Origin: Tetragonia tetragonoides
Lineage: Eukaryota > Streptophyta > Magnoliopsida > Caryophyllales > Aizoaceae
DNA: 64,000 nt
Assembly (NCBI GenBank): GCA_038025085.1
Contig: CM076147.1
Coordinates: 42,678,766 to 42,742,765 of the forward strand
Direction of reading: 5' to 3'
Part shown: positions 49,602 through 60,993 of the stretch, one piece after another
How the letters are laid out: each line of letters starts with the position of its first letter
Position numbering within the stretch: position 1 is the stretch's first letter
Notes under the pieces: model-generated
What the model was told of the DNA's origin: nothing
Database searches by the model: none
What the model saw: the letters and a program-made list of their open reading frames with translations, nothing else
Position numbers and translations under genes: made by a program

Positions 49602-51700
49602 TTATTCTATTATATGAGTAATTTATAGTGAATGGTAACTTTATATGTGTTCTTATTACGTCTTTGATGCACATACATACAGGAACCTATTAATGGAAAT
49701 CGAAGTCAATATGGAACTTCATATATAGATTGGCTGAAGGATTACATGTTTAGATCTCATATATTGTACTTGTAAAGTCGAGCTTGATAAATTTAATGCA
49801 AGCATATTTGCTAAGCATATATAGTTGAAATGACTATATTTATGAGTAGCTGCTAATCGCAAACTTGTGCTTTTCTGATCGAACATGATGTTGTGTGGAG
49901 AGGTTAATAAGGTTCTCTCAAACTATTGAAATACAGTACTATAATGTGTGCTGAATCTTTCAATTATTTTTGGTTCAAAACGATGACCATATCACCTACA
50001 AGTACAACAGAAATGACAATTTTCACAGCTTTCCCAAATAATTTTATACTAACCATGAAAAAAAAAGCTCAGAGCAGAGCTAGATGATGAAGGTTTGATT
50101 CATTGATCAGATCAGCTTTCCTGTTTGATAATTTTGTGGTGGTGCAAATGTTTATCTTCATGGCTAATGGCTTACTCTCGGATGCTAATCTAACGTTCTT
50201 ACTTTCCGGGTGATGAGAAAGAGATGTGAATTCTGAATGCTAGTGTATGTTCCTATACTTCTCTGATATACATACAGACATACAGGCTATACTATCTTGG
50301 GATCGGAAAAGAAAACCAAAATATTGAACTGTGTAGCTTGGCAAAAGGTTTACATCTTTTGTACTCAGACATGCTAACTGCTGGTCAATTCAAGCTTGGT
50401 AATATAAATTGATTGGCTAGCATATAAGACTATAGGAGTATCTGACTTCAGCTTTTGTGCTAATTGAGATGACAGGTATTATGCAAACTCTGATCTTGAA
50501 ACTTTTGTTATGTGCTAATGTATGCTTTCGAATACTTGTAATATCATTGACATCATTAGGTGTGTTGATGTGCTTTCAAGATTTCCAACAGTTTGCTTGC
50601 CTTCCTGGTATTATTCGAAAATAGCTACTAGTATTGAAGTATATATAAAACTCTGATTTTACTCAGTGTATCAAAACAGAATTGAAGGAATTAATTATGC
50701 ATTACTTTTACTGAGCTTGAAAGAATTGGCTGGGCTAACTATTGTTGATTTGATCTCCACCCTAGAAGACCATGTATTGTTGTCTAAGCTAGCTGTGGTG
50801 GAGCTGCAGAAATCTGACAATGTTGAGATCAGTTAGACATTTAGGAGTGTCGCGGGTCACCGGAGTTGGGTCATTGAGCTCCCTCAGAAGAAACAGTTAC
50901 AGTCAGTTACTGTATTAAGTACACTTGCAAACTACAGAGAAAGAAAAAGGCATATCAATTTTGATTTCAGTTTAAAAGAACTGTGAAATTTATTGATGAA
51001 TTTTATAAGCTACAGAGAAAGATAAACCCCATCTAATTTCCACAGTAACAACTCATGAGTCATAACCAATAGAGTCCTTGTTTGATGTCAGACATACTAG
51101 AAGATCTAAGTTCATTCACAAAACACCAGCGAATCAGAGGAGAATGAATTAAATTGTTGAACTTGAACCAGGAATTATCAAAAAAAAAAAAAAATCATTG
51201 TTGAAACAGGCCTGTTTTATAATTTCAATCAAATTTCAGCAAATTGAAGATTATTATAGTTTCAACTAATGTTCTTCCACTTGCTCCCCTATTAGCATTC
51301 AGCACCCTTGAATGATCAGAAATTATCTTACAGCTGAAAACTCATAGGTCAGGGGAATATTAAAAAAAAAATAATAAATAAATAAAAAGGATTCCCCTGC
51401 ATCAAAACAGAACTGCTAAAAAAGTCAGTCGAGATAACCTCAAAAAAAAAAAAAAAAAAAAAAGGAAAGTCAGTCGAGATAAATATGTTAAGAAATCTTA
51501 TGGAAAGAGAGTCACACTGCCATAGAACAACTCCTTCTAAGGCCAGGCCAGGGCACCTGCTATTTTAATTTTTTTTCTTAAATTAACCCACCTATATAAT
51601 TAAGCTCAAAAAACTTTCCTACTAGGACTCCTATAAAAGAAGTAAAGAACTACTTATAAAACTCTTGAAGAACTATAATAAACCCTAAAAAAAAAAAAAA
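49602..51700. other. intergenic between F-box copies 2 and 3
   Basis: There are no ORFs of note. From about 51045 (agtaacaactcatgagtcat) the sequence matches the upstream region of copy 2 from about 47760 on, including aatttcaactaatgttcttc-like blocks. This marks the left part of the duplicated unit. Poly(A) runs lie at about 51180, 51445 and 51690. Confidence 0.5.
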
Positions 51701-51773
51701 AAAAAAAAACAAAACAAAACCCTAAACCCTTGAAGAATTATAAACCCTCGTCTGAAGATCATCAGAGGTGGTG

Positions 51774-53108
51774 ATGGTGGTGGTGGATATGGGTATGGAT
51801 ATATTTTGCGAAGAAATAGTATTTGAGATCCTATTAAGATTGCCAACAAAATCAATCCACCATTTCAAAAGCGTTTCGAAAAGCTGGCTGTCCCTCCTCT
51901 CCAGCGACTACTTCATCTCCTCCTACGTTTCTCTTCCCTCTCCTCCATCATGGCCTTCATGGGCAATCGTGGAACGGGTCATCCGGGTTGTTCCGGGCCC
52001 AGACAACCCGACGACGACCCTCCTCAACCTCTCTGATCTCGCTGAACCCCCAAACATTAGCTCCTTGTCAATTACATCATCACGTAATATGGCCATTAAT
52101 AATGAGTGGACTAATACTAATACCTTGCTTATTGCTAGCTGCAATGGGCTACTCCTCCTCTCGATCGTTAACATTAAGGGGCTCCGATGGGCTGACGACC
52201 AGTACATTCTGGTGGTTTGCAACCCAATTACTCGACAATCGTTCCAGCTCCCAAAGCCCCCGGATGTGCTCGCTAATGTTCACCATTGTAGTTTGGTCTG
52301 GTCGGTCGGGCTAGCCACCAAGGCTGATGAGGGCCCTAGTGGGAGGGTAACGAATTTCGTGGTGGCGAATTATGATCATGTTGAAGGTCATGTGGAGGGG
52401 ACTAATTTGATGATGACATGTTTTTCGTCGGAAATTGGGGGGTGGGAGTCAAAGTATGTAACCTTTGATGAGGCTAGTATTGCTGACATGAACAAGTTAA
52501 ATATATCCTTAGATCAAGGGACGTTTGAGTTTGATGGTCGTTTGTTTTGGATGGATTTAAAATACGGGTTAGTTGCTTGGGATGAGCCTTTTAGCCGCGA
52601 AAAGGAAGCTAAATGTCGATTTATCATGCTCCCTAACGAATGTGTAGAATCGGTTAGTCTATGGGGCACAATGAAATTGCACGAACAGCGGTCCATTCAT
52701 GCGGGTGGAGGATATATTCAGTTAATGGAGGTGTCACCTAATAGCAAACAGGATTTTAGTTTGTGGAGGCTCAAGGATGATGATGGTAAGAAAGGCGAAT
52801 GGAGTTTAGTGTACAATGTGTCCTTGATGGATATTTGGAGGCTTAAGGATGTTGGTCAGAATGGCGAATGGAGTTTTGTGCACAAGCTCCCAAAGTGGTT
52901 TAAGAAGGGGATGCCAGATCCTATGTTCTTCGATCCGTTCAACCCGGATGTGGTGGTCTTTAGGGTGCAAAATCGTATATTTTCTATGGATGTTCCGGCC
53001 AGAAAGCTTGTGGCGACCTGTATATACTCTGGGGGGCTTCATAATTTGTGTATGGGTTGGGTGCCATATGTGATCCCCAAGTGGCCAACTTCACTCCCTC
53101 ATCAGTAA
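51774..53108 (+). CDS. F-box protein, copy 3 (444 aa)
   Basis: Intronless paralogue of the 48252 gene. ATG 51774 (or 51789, MGMDIFCEE). F-box FCEEIVFEILLRLPTKSIHH, FKSVSKSWLSLLSSD; then LAEPPNISSLSITSS, IASCNGLLLL, VCNPITRQSFQLPKP and the same duplicated WRLKDDDGKKGEWSLVYNV / WRLKDVGQNGEWSFVHKL block. It ends PKWPTSLPHQ, 14 residues before the corresponding end of copy 2. The likely role is substrate receptor of an SCF ubiquitin ligase. The next start codon, of a SKP1-like gene, is only 38 bp beyond its stop. Confidence 0.88.
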   Translation: MVVVDMGMDIFCEEIVFEILLRLPTKSIHHFKSVSKSWLSLLSSDYFISSYVSLPSPPSWPSWAIVERVIRVVPGPDNPTTTLLNLSDLAEPPNISSLSITSSRNMAINNEWTNTNTLLIASCNGLLLLSIVNIKGLRWADDQYILVVCNPITRQSFQLPKPPDVLANVHHCSLVWSVGLATKADEGPSGRVTNFVVANYDHVEGHVEGTNLMMTCFSSEIGGWESKYVTFDEASIADMNKLNISLDQGTFEFDGRLFWMDLKYGLVAWDEPFSREKEAKCRFIMLPNECVESVSLWGTMKLHEQRSIHAGGGYIQLMEVSPNSKQDFSLWRLKDDDGKKGEWSLVYNVSLMDIWRLKDVGQNGEWSFVHKLPKWFKKGMPDPMFFDPFNPDVVVFRVQNRIFSMDVPARKLVATCIYSGGLHNLCMGWVPYVIPKWPTSLPHQ

Positions 53109-53146
53109 CATACATCAGATTCATTCATTCAATCAATCAAACAAAC

Positions 53147-53631
53147 ATGTCTTGTTCAGGGTCATCATCATTATCATCATCATCATCTATACCTACTAAG
53201 ATGGTAACCCTTAAGACGTGCGATGGGAAGGCGTACGAGGTTGAAGAGGCAGTGGCGTTCGTGTCGTTAACCATCAAAGACATGATCGGTGACCATGACT
53301 CGATCATCCTTCCCAACATTACGAGTCATATCAAGTATTGCAAGAAGCACGTCGAGTTCAAGGACAAGGACAAGGACAAGGACAAGGACGAGATGATGAT
53401 GATGAGGTGTTGGGAGAGTGAGTTTAAGAGGAATATGGAGCTTTAATTTACACCGTTTTCGATATCATAACGGCTGCTATTAAGAGGCTTCTTGATTTGG
53501 GATGTGACACTGTGAATTCCATGATCAAAGGGAAAACCCCTGATCAGATCCGCAAGGTTTTCAATATTAAACATATGGAGGAAGATCGTCCTGATAATGA
53601 AGAGAATGATAATCAGTGGGCCTTTGAATAA
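53147..53631 (+). pseudogene. SKP1-like gene with frameshift, 38 bp after F-box copy 3
   Basis: ATG 53147 opens 99 codons: a Ser-rich start, MVTLKTCDGKAYEVEEAVAF and a POZ-like segment ending IKYCKKHVEF, then a (KD)5 run from a 6-bp repeat (aaggac) and [11 protein letters not shown], stop at 53444. The rest of SKP1 follows in another frame (53458-53631): [32 protein letters not shown] and the hallmark C-terminus NDNQWAFE with a stop. Compared with the intact copy it lacks GKTLSK in the POZ domain. SKP1 bridges CUL1 and F-box proteins; the C-terminal helices lost by the frameshift are the F-box-binding part. Its frame is open upstream to 53048, overlapping the F-box 3' end in a different frame. 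Confidence 0.8.
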
Positions 53632-54922
53632 CTTGTTCGAGTTAAGATTAATGGTGAATTTTAATTGTTACATATAAAAATAGTCCCTTCTTGTTATGAA
53701 CTCCAACATCCTTAGTTAATTTGTGTTTACTTGTTGGGTTTTTTCTTGTTAACTGTAAGGAATTCTAAATTTTGAAATAATCCCTTTTCACCCCCAAGGG
53801 AAGCACCGATGCGCTATCGTGAAAAATCCCTTTTGCGTAATTAGTTTATTTTGTGACGAAGTTAAGTACTCTACTCTATTAGCCAGAATTTAACTCAATT
53901 AACACTTTTCATATTTCATTCCATTGGTTTTATTCCTTACTCTAAACTCATATAAATTGTTGTACTAAATAAACATTAAATATTTCACATCGTGAATGCT
54001 ACATAGGCTCAAAACATAAGTATTCAAATATGGGGGAAAATCAAGTTAACCGAGTTGACCAAACCCATTTATAGTAGGTTAGGGCTCAGCACGAGCAAAA
54101 ATTTCACCGAGCCGAGTCGTAGGGCTCACTGAGTCGGCTCCAATCACTTACACCCTTAGGCGACATAACTAGTTGTTTTGCTACCTTAAAGGTCATAGTA
54201 TGGTAAGAACTCAATAGAAAATACTTTTTTTTTTTGGTGAACATAGAAAATGCATAATTTGATTTCAATACTACATTATTAGAACCCCCACCATTTTGCT
54301 ATGATTGGTGATTTAGGTTTGTTTTTCTCAACTTAATTTTAATTTAATTCAATTCAGTGTTAATAATTTCAATTCTAAATAATGTTTAATATCAATATAT
54401 GTTCACAATCACATAATATTAAAACGGTTTTGCGCATTAACAAATTATAACATAGACAACATGTCAAAAAAATCAATTTAATTCAGTTCTGTTCAATTCA
54501 ACTTAAATCAATTCAGTTAGTTAAGTCCATTACGATATTTTATTTCAAGTGAAAAGAATGGAACCTTTGTCTGTGAAACTTTTATGGTCTTAGTTAAAAT
54601 CATTTTTTTTCTTCCTAATTGCATATGGTTATGATTCAATGAACATTATTATCGCTTGGTCTACTTAGCATGATTAATTAATCCTCCAAAAAAAATAGCA
54701 TAATTAACTATTTACTGTCGTTTGGATGCCCAAAACAAGAAAAGGAAAGAAGTCAAAAGAACTAATAAGGTGACGGTCAAAATAAACAATTCAGATCAAA
54801 AAGGGAATCATAATCAGTTTAGGAAACTGGAATTTTTTCTTTTCTTTTTCTTTTTTGTTTTGGAAGGAGAAAAGGAAACAGAGTTGTAAAACCTAGTTGG
54901 ACTCTCAAGTCCTTTTAGTTCC
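53632..54922. other. intergenic
   Basis: No gene was seen. A diffuse segment with repeated attcaattcagtt-like words (about 54330-54530) resembles the element entering at the right edge of the window (63851), suggesting an old MITE copy. Confidence 0.4.
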
Positions 54923-54930
54923 CTATATAT
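54923..54930 (+). promoter_or_regulatory. TATA box of the intact SKP1-like gene
   Basis: The motif ctatatat is followed by a C/T-rich leader (ctctcaatctctttcctctc). With initiation about 30 bp downstream, the in-frame ATG at 54933 would fall outside the mRNA. This supports the start at 55005. Confidence 0.55.
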
Positions 54931-55004
54931 ACATGGGTTCTGCCATGGCTAATCCTCCATCAAGAAATCTCTCAATCTCTTTCCTCTCTCAAACACAAAC
55001 CACC

Positions 55005-55481
55005 ATGTCTACTGCAACAACAACAACAAAGAAGATGAAGATGATAACACTGAAGAGCTCCGACAATGAAACCTTCGAGGTAGACGAAACGGTGGCGTTA
55101 CAATCACAAACCATAAAACACATGATAGAAGACGACTGTGCTGACAATGCAATCCCACTCCCTAATGTAAAGGGTAAAACCCTGTCGAAGGTGATCGAGT
55201 ACTGCAACAAGCACCGCGATGCCGAAAAGGAAAGAGATGATGAGCTAAAGTCATGGGATACAGAGTTTATTAAAGTTGATCAGGATACTCTGTTTGATCT
55301 CATATTGGCTGCTAATTATCTTGATATCAAAAGTCTTCTTGATTTGACTTGCCAAACTGTTGCTGATATGATGAAGGGCAAAACTCCTGAAGAGATTAGG
55401 AAGACTTTTCACATTGTTAATGATTATACACCTGAGGAAGAAGAGGAAGTCAGGAGAGAGAATCAATGGGCCTTTGATTAA
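55005..55481 (+). CDS. SKP1-like protein (158 aa)
   Basis: Intronless 158-codon CDS of full family length. The N-terminal Skp1 POZ domain ([20 protein letters not shown] ... [20 protein letters not shown]) is followed by the C-terminal Skp1 domain ([54 protein letters not shown]) and ends ENQWAFD. SKP1 is the adaptor of SCF E3 ligases: the POZ part binds CUL1 and the last helices bind the F-box. WAFD replaces the more usual WAFE. All core landmarks are present, so the protein should be functional. I chose ATG 55005 over the in-frame 54933 on TATA position and on homology, since [16 protein letters not shown] is family-like. Its neighbours are broken SKP1-like copies at 53147 and 56099. Confidence 0.92.
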   Translation: MSTATTTTKKMKMITLKSSDNETFEVDETVALQSQTIKHMIEDDCADNAIPLPNVKGKTLSKVIEYCNKHRDAEKERDDELKSWDTEFIKVDQDTLFDLILAANYLDIKSLLDLTCQTVADMMKGKTPEEIRKTFHIVNDYTPEEEEEVRRENQWAFD

Positions 55482-56098
55482 AATCATAAGAGTTCTTGGT
55501 ATCAGTGTAGTTAGCTTTCTTGATTGATAGGAATTTTGATTATTTCTTGGTATCTTGGGTTTAGTTAGTTAGTTGTTTGTTGTTTTTAATTTCTGTTTCT
55601 TGTGTTGTTCTTGTTTAAGGGTAACTATTAAAGTTTGAGTTTTTTTGACGCTTAATAGTAGTATGATTTTTTCTGCCAATTTCTTTCAATTTAAACTGCT
55701 ATGCCAATTTGTTGGGCACTCTGAAATTGTTAATTGCGATAAATTTTACTGTAGTAGATGCAAAAGACAGGGTCTTTTTCTGTTGGGTATACAGCTAATT
55801 CTCCCAATTTAATTGGGTTTGTTATTATCTTTGGAGCAAGATCAATAATCATGGTGTATGTGTATGTCAATAAATTAAGGGAGTACAAAAAAACTGTATC
55901 TTTAATTATCTGAAGAATTGATTAATTATAACATAAGAGTACTTCACCATTCAACAATGGACATAACTGATGAACAGAACAAGTTTGTAAACCGACTTAG
56001 CTTGGACTCCTAACCTCGAATTCGAAATCACTCCATCCACCAAATTCCTATCCAGCCTCTCTCTCACGCTCAAACACAAACATAACATAGCCGTAATC
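55482..56098. other. 3' UTR and intergenic
   Basis: The 3' UTR of the SKP1-like gene, then spacer. The last 60 bp (ctctctctcacgctcaaacacaaac) resemble the leader of the intact copy, so the duplicated unit includes its 5' UTR. Confidence 0.5.
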
Positions 56099-56460
56099 AT
56101 GTCGTCTGAGTCTGAGACACCAAAGAAGATGTTGACGCTGAAGACTTCTGATATGTTGAGACCTTTGACGTGGACGAAACTGCACAAAGTTTTGACTAAT
56201 ATCGATATCATAGAGGAACCTAATCCAGGGAGTGTATTATTATTCTAAGAGTACTAGAATAATATTTCTAACAGTACTAGAAAAAGAGAGGAATTAGCAT
56301 GTACAATGAACATGAGAGTAACATTTTCGCAATAAAACAGTACATGATCGAATAACTGAATAAGGCGACCGTGCTGACAACGCGCGCCATCCCTCTCCCC
56401 AATGTCACAGGACAAATCCTGTCGAAGGTCATCGAGTAATGCAACAAACACGTCGAAAAG
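56099..56460 (+). pseudogene. SKP1-like relic
   Basis: ATG 56099 starts KKMLTLKTSD, then shifts frame (ETFDVDETA in another frame). About 120 bp of non-homologous, degenerate sequence follow (56210-56335). Homology resumes with DNARAIPLPNVTGQILSKVI, stop, CNKHVEK (about 56370-56460). The C-terminal half is absent. It is clearly non-functional and older than the 53147 copy. Confidence 0.75.
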
Positions 56461-56489
56461 GTGTACATATACTTTGGTCTAATTGTTAA

Positions 56490-56740
56490 GTCTAACTGTT
56501 GTGAATTGAACATGTATATATATACACTTTGGTGAGCTTGCTCTTTTGTTTTGGATGTTGAGGGACTTGGGAATATGCAGGGATTGAGTTCTTTGCATAG
56601 TCAACCTTTCGAATCAGACCAAATAGATAGATTGTATTAAGAGGGTTATTTCAACACTAGCTCTAGATTGAAGCTCTGCTCATGGCTCTGTTAAGGCGTG
56701 TTAAGGGTGGAGATCAGGATTAAGATTGGGTAATGGCTTG
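56490..56740 (+). repeat. duplicated segment, copy A
   Basis: About 250 bp, from gttgtgaa... through gagttctttgcatagtca to gtgttaagggtggagatca, matching 61790-62035 with many substitutions. It follows the SKP1 relic here and lies downstream of an F-box gene at copy B. Origin unknown. Confidence 0.6.
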
Positions 56741-58020
56741 TTAGTTGTTATGAACTTAGGCTTTGGTTAATCATAATCAAGGCGAAACAATAAAAAGGTG
56801 TACTGATCAGCATATGTGTTTCTTCATGATCAGTTTCAAGAATCAAGAGTGTGCTGTTGTGATGCTTCTCGATCAGGCTGTTATAAATTTAAGGGGGTTG
56901 AAGAATATGTCCCAAGTTTAGGGCTCGCTCCTTCGGGCAACATGAGGTTTTCAACCTTCAAATGAATTCTAAATTTTGGTTGAAGCTTAGGAAGATTAGG
57001 GATTGCATAACTTGTTTTAAGACATTCCTCCATTGGGTATGTTTGATTGGGTAGAATTATGATTCTGAACCAAATCTATATAATTTATATAATTAGTTTA
57101 AGTGGCATCAAACTAATATCTGGCTGCCCCATATAAGAAGCCACCTAAATTACTTGACATGTCATGTAATCGCCCTGTCACCCAATTAATTACATATCAT
57201 CAATTTATCATGATTACAATAAATAGTACTGCAAGCTAAGAAAAAGCAAAAAAGAAAGAAAGAAAGAAAGGGAAACGTAAAATTGAAGTCACTCATAAAC
57301 CCACCAAATCTATATAATTATATTCAAACGCAATGATTAAACTAGAACTCGACACATCAGCCACTGAATTGCCAAATGGCGTGTCAATTTACTTATGACG
57401 AGTCATGTATGTGACTTATGGCCGGTAGAGAAAAAAGAAAAAAAAAAAAAGAGAAAAAAAGTAGCAACAATTAGGCGTTACCAAAAACATAATGGAGTCT
57501 AATGACTCCTTCATCCCCTTTCCTTCATTCTCACAAGTTGTCATATGTTACAAATCCAAGAAATTGAGTAGTGACAAATTTTATAATGGTAGGCACTTCA
57601 TGTCGCGTTGCTTGCCTTCCTTCGCCCACAAGTTCCCTCTCAAGCAACTACCCACTAAAGAGACTTAAAAGAGTTAGTGGTTCTAACAGGATTTGACATG
57701 CCTAGTACATAACTTTCAAACTGGGATTTTTAGAGTTTAGAGAACCTCAAAATTTTTAAGTACAATATTAAGTTACGGAAAAGCAGTTTTTTTTTAAAAC
57801 AAAATTTCACAGATTGTAGCTATTTAATTTACTTTTTAATAAAAAAAATACGTTAAAGTAGAAAAAATATCAAAAAAAAAAAAAAAAAATTAGAAATCAC
57901 TTCAAAAAAAATGTGAAAAAAAAGAGACTTCGCTATAATAGTAGAGATGACTTGGGGGTAGGTTTGGCGGCACGGGATGGTGGAGAGTCATGCTCGGTAC
58001 CCAAAAGCTGTGGATTAGCC
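56741..58020. other. intergenic
   Basis: No gene was recognised. Simple A/G runs occur near 57255 (gaaa repeats) and 57430, and poly(A) runs near 57870. Confidence 0.4.
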
Positions 58021-58022
58021 TA

Positions 58023-59225
58023 TAATGTCCAATAAGAGGCCTTTCAAGCCTACCAAGGACCCGATAACCTATCTCGAGGGCTTCCCATGTCTCCTAGGGG
58101 TGTCCAGTGCGATGTGGTGCGAAAATATCCATCTTCATTCAAGGGCCTCCCGAAAGCTCAAAAACGTGGATTATAGCCTTTGTTTTCGGCTTTTCGAACT
58201 CGGGGGTCAATTTTCCCAAAATTGTCCAGGGGGTCCATCATGACCCTAGTGGAACCTTGGTGCCTCGGAAGGATCATTCGGATCCTTAAACTTTGATATC
58301 AACCATACATTTGTTGTTCCGACTCTTACACCAGTGTCCTTTAAAACGCCTTTCGAAGCCTATCAGAGACCGGATAAGAAACCCCAAGGGCCTCCTATGT
58401 CCTCTAATAGTGTTCCGTGCGATGTGGTGCGAAAATATCCACTTTCGTTCTGTGGCCTCCCGGAAGCCCAAAAAACGTGAATTATAACCTTCGTTTTCAG
58501 CTTCCGAGGGCCCGAATGACATTTTTGCCCAAACTTCTCTGGGGGGTCTATCATGACCCTAGAAGACCCTCTGTGTCCCGGGAGGGTCATCCGAATCCCC
58601 GAACTTCAATATCACCCATGTATTCGGTGTTCCGGCCCTTACATTGGTGTTCCGTAAAAACGCCATTACAAGCCTATTAGCGACTCGATAATGGATTACG
58701 GGGGCTCTTATGTTACCTAAGGATGTCTTGTGCAATGCGATGCGAAAATATCCACCTTCGTTTTTGGGCCTCTCGAAAGCCCAAAAAACGTGGACTATAA
58801 CCTTCGTTTTCAGCTTCCGGGGGCTCGGGTGTCATTTTTCCCCAAACTTTTCTGGGGTGTCTATCATGACCCTAGCTAGAGGACCCTCTGTGCCTCTGGA
58901 GGGTCATCCGAATCCCCGAACTTCAATATCACCCATGTATTCGGTGTTCCGACCCTTACATTGGTCTTCCGTAAAAACGCCTTTACAAGCCTATTAGCGA
59001 CTCGATAATGGATTAGGAGGGCTCTTATGTTAACTAAGGATGTCTCGTGCGATGCGATGCGAAAATATCCACCTTCGTTTCGGAGCCTCCCGAAAGCCCA
59101 AAAAACGTGGGTTATAGCATTTGATTTTCGGCTTCCCGAGGCCAGGTTTCCGTTTTTGCCCAAAGTTCTCCACGGGGTTCCTCGTCACCCTAAAAGACGT
59201 TCAGTGCCTCGAAATGGTAAATCAA
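58023..59225 (+). repeat. four-unit tandem repeat, period about 313 bp
   Basis: The landmark gatg(t/c)g(g/a)tgcgaaaatatcca begins at 58111, 58421, 58734 (aatgcgatgc...) and 59051, giving spacings of 310, 313 and 317 bp. Each unit contains, in order, gggctc/gggcttc...tatgt, the landmark, cctcccgaaagcccaaaaa, aacgtggattatagcctt-like text, a cggcttcc-type block, cccaaa and a gtcatccgaatcc-type end. Units 3 and 4 are closest and unit 1 is most diverged. GC content is higher than the surroundings. ORFs across it are artefacts of the repeat. Confidence 0.88.
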
Positions 59226-59857
59226 CTAGCGGTATTTCCAAAAAATCAAGAAATGCTTCGGAAGAGTATTGTTTCCCAATTGTGAGTTTATGAATTCGAT
59301 TCTTATGGAAGTATATTTTTGCCCCTCCCCCTCCCAAAAAAAAGTACTACTTTCTTTCTCTATTTTTGATGTATCATTTTCGCTTATTGTCTACGTCAAA
59401 TTTTAGCCATTAATGTATTTTAAAATAAATAAGAATTACAAGTAACATTATCATGGAAGTACTCCGTATTTTTCTTGTACTTTTGACATTTTTTTAATCA
59501 CAATTTTACTTCTTTCGAAATCAGTCATGTAAAAAACAGAGGGGTTATTAATTTGAAATCATACCTAAGATAAATATAGGGTGGGAAGCCAATTTTTAAA
59601 AACTAACCCCGGGGTAATTCAAGAATTAGTTATTTAGACGAAAATGCCCTCATGGCAACCCTTTAAATAACGAATCGTGGTGTAACCGAATGCCACACTA
59701 CCACTGCATACTTCAGAGTTAAAGACTCATCTCTTCCAAATTTCTAACAGAAAAAAAGCTCCAAGAAAACCAGTTCATCTCATTGCTCTGTTTCTTGCCA
59801 AAACAGCATTTTTCTTGAAATTATTATTGCCATTGTTGTTTCTCTGTCGTGTTCAAC
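59226..59857 (+). other. promoter/leader region of the next F-box gene
   Basis: No separate gene. The last 150 bp (from about 59700) are likely promoter and 5' UTR for the F-box locus at 59858. Confidence 0.4.
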
Positions 59858-60993
59858 ATGGCGAAAAAGAAAAGGGGAAGAAAACCAAAAGAATTGGAAG
59901 CGCAAATACCAGAAGACAAATTATCGCCAGAAATGTGGATGGAAATACTCGTTCTATTCCCAGTGAAGAACCTTCTCCGATACAGGTGTGTTTGTAAATC
60001 TTGGCGTTCTATCATCGATTCCCGTCATTTCATATATATATGAATCATAATCTTCTCAAGAATCGTCGTGAAGAGCATCAATTTTTGTCACTTGGTTATC
60101 ACACTGATGCTAGGAATCACACAGAAACCACACTAGCCACTCGTAACATGTTTACATTTAAAACAATTGAGGAAATAAGCAAGTTCCCAAGTCCACAATC
60201 TGTTGTTTGTGAGGATTACGTACATGGGTTGATGTTACTTTCTGTGTCAATATTATGGGAAAATGGTAATTTCTTGGGGCTAATAAGGTTGGTGAATCCA
60301 TCCATCCGGAAATGCCTGACACTACCCCCTTGTCCTGTTGGTCTAAGAGGGAATAAGATTCTCTTAGGGCACGATCCCTCGAATAATGATTATAAGATAG
60401 TCGTGTTTGATTGTAAACAACCGCAAGCTGCAATTTATGACCTGAGCAAAGGTTCTTGGCGGATTAAGGTAATTGACGCGCAAATGGGAAAGGTAGCACT
60501 TTCTAGGAGCCATGTCTTTTCAAAAGGAGCTGCTCATTGGATTTCATTTCAAGATTCCAAGCAAAAACAACTGGTTTCGTTTGATTTCCATACTGAGACA
60601 TTCAGGTGTAAAAATTTGCTGAGGGCGACTAATGGAATGAGGCGCAGACATTTCATTCTTGGAGAATCAGTGGCATTGTTTGATGTTCTTGGTAAACATT
60701 TCTGCATATGGGTGTTGGAGGAATGTGTTGTTGATAGGAGTAGGATTCAGAGTTGGAGAAGATGGGACTCCGGTAACTTGGGTTTCAAAATGCCTGATGT
60801 GATTAATAAGATCGTTTATGTTGAAAAGAGTGGCAAGTTTTATCTTAATTCTGTTAGAGGATTGAGTTTTTTTCACCTTGGGACTAAAAAGCAAAAGGTG
60901 CTGAGGATCTTGTCTGATAAATATTTCATGGATACTTATGTGGAAAGCTTGCTGTTAGCAACTGATAAAAAGTATGACGGGGCGGAAATTTGA
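59858..60993 (+). pseudogene. F-box gene with a single frameshift in an (AT)n run
   Basis: ATG 59858 opens MAKKKRGRKPKEL and an F-box (LSPEMWMEILVLFPVKNLLR, YRCVCKSWRSIIDS), but stops at 60043 inside catatatatatga (AT run at 60032-60041). The next frame continues at once with NHNLLKNR and the F-box-associated region: VNPSIRKCLTLPPCP, LLGHDPSNNDYKIVVFD, KGSWRIKVID, SKGAAHWISFQD, SFDFHTETF, ALFDVLGKHFCIWVLEE. It ends at 60993. Both halves are otherwise clean and give a normal length of about 378 residues. The break is therefore a dinucleotide-run indel, either a real null allele, a polymorphism or a sequencing error. The basic KKKRGRKPK stretch could be a nuclear localisation signal or AT-hook-like. 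Confidence 0.82.

Noticed and set aside
58025..59293. Series of 60-95 codon ORFs on both strands with repeated motifs
   Set aside because: They arise from the 313-bp tandem repeat; frames change from unit to unit and no domain is visible.
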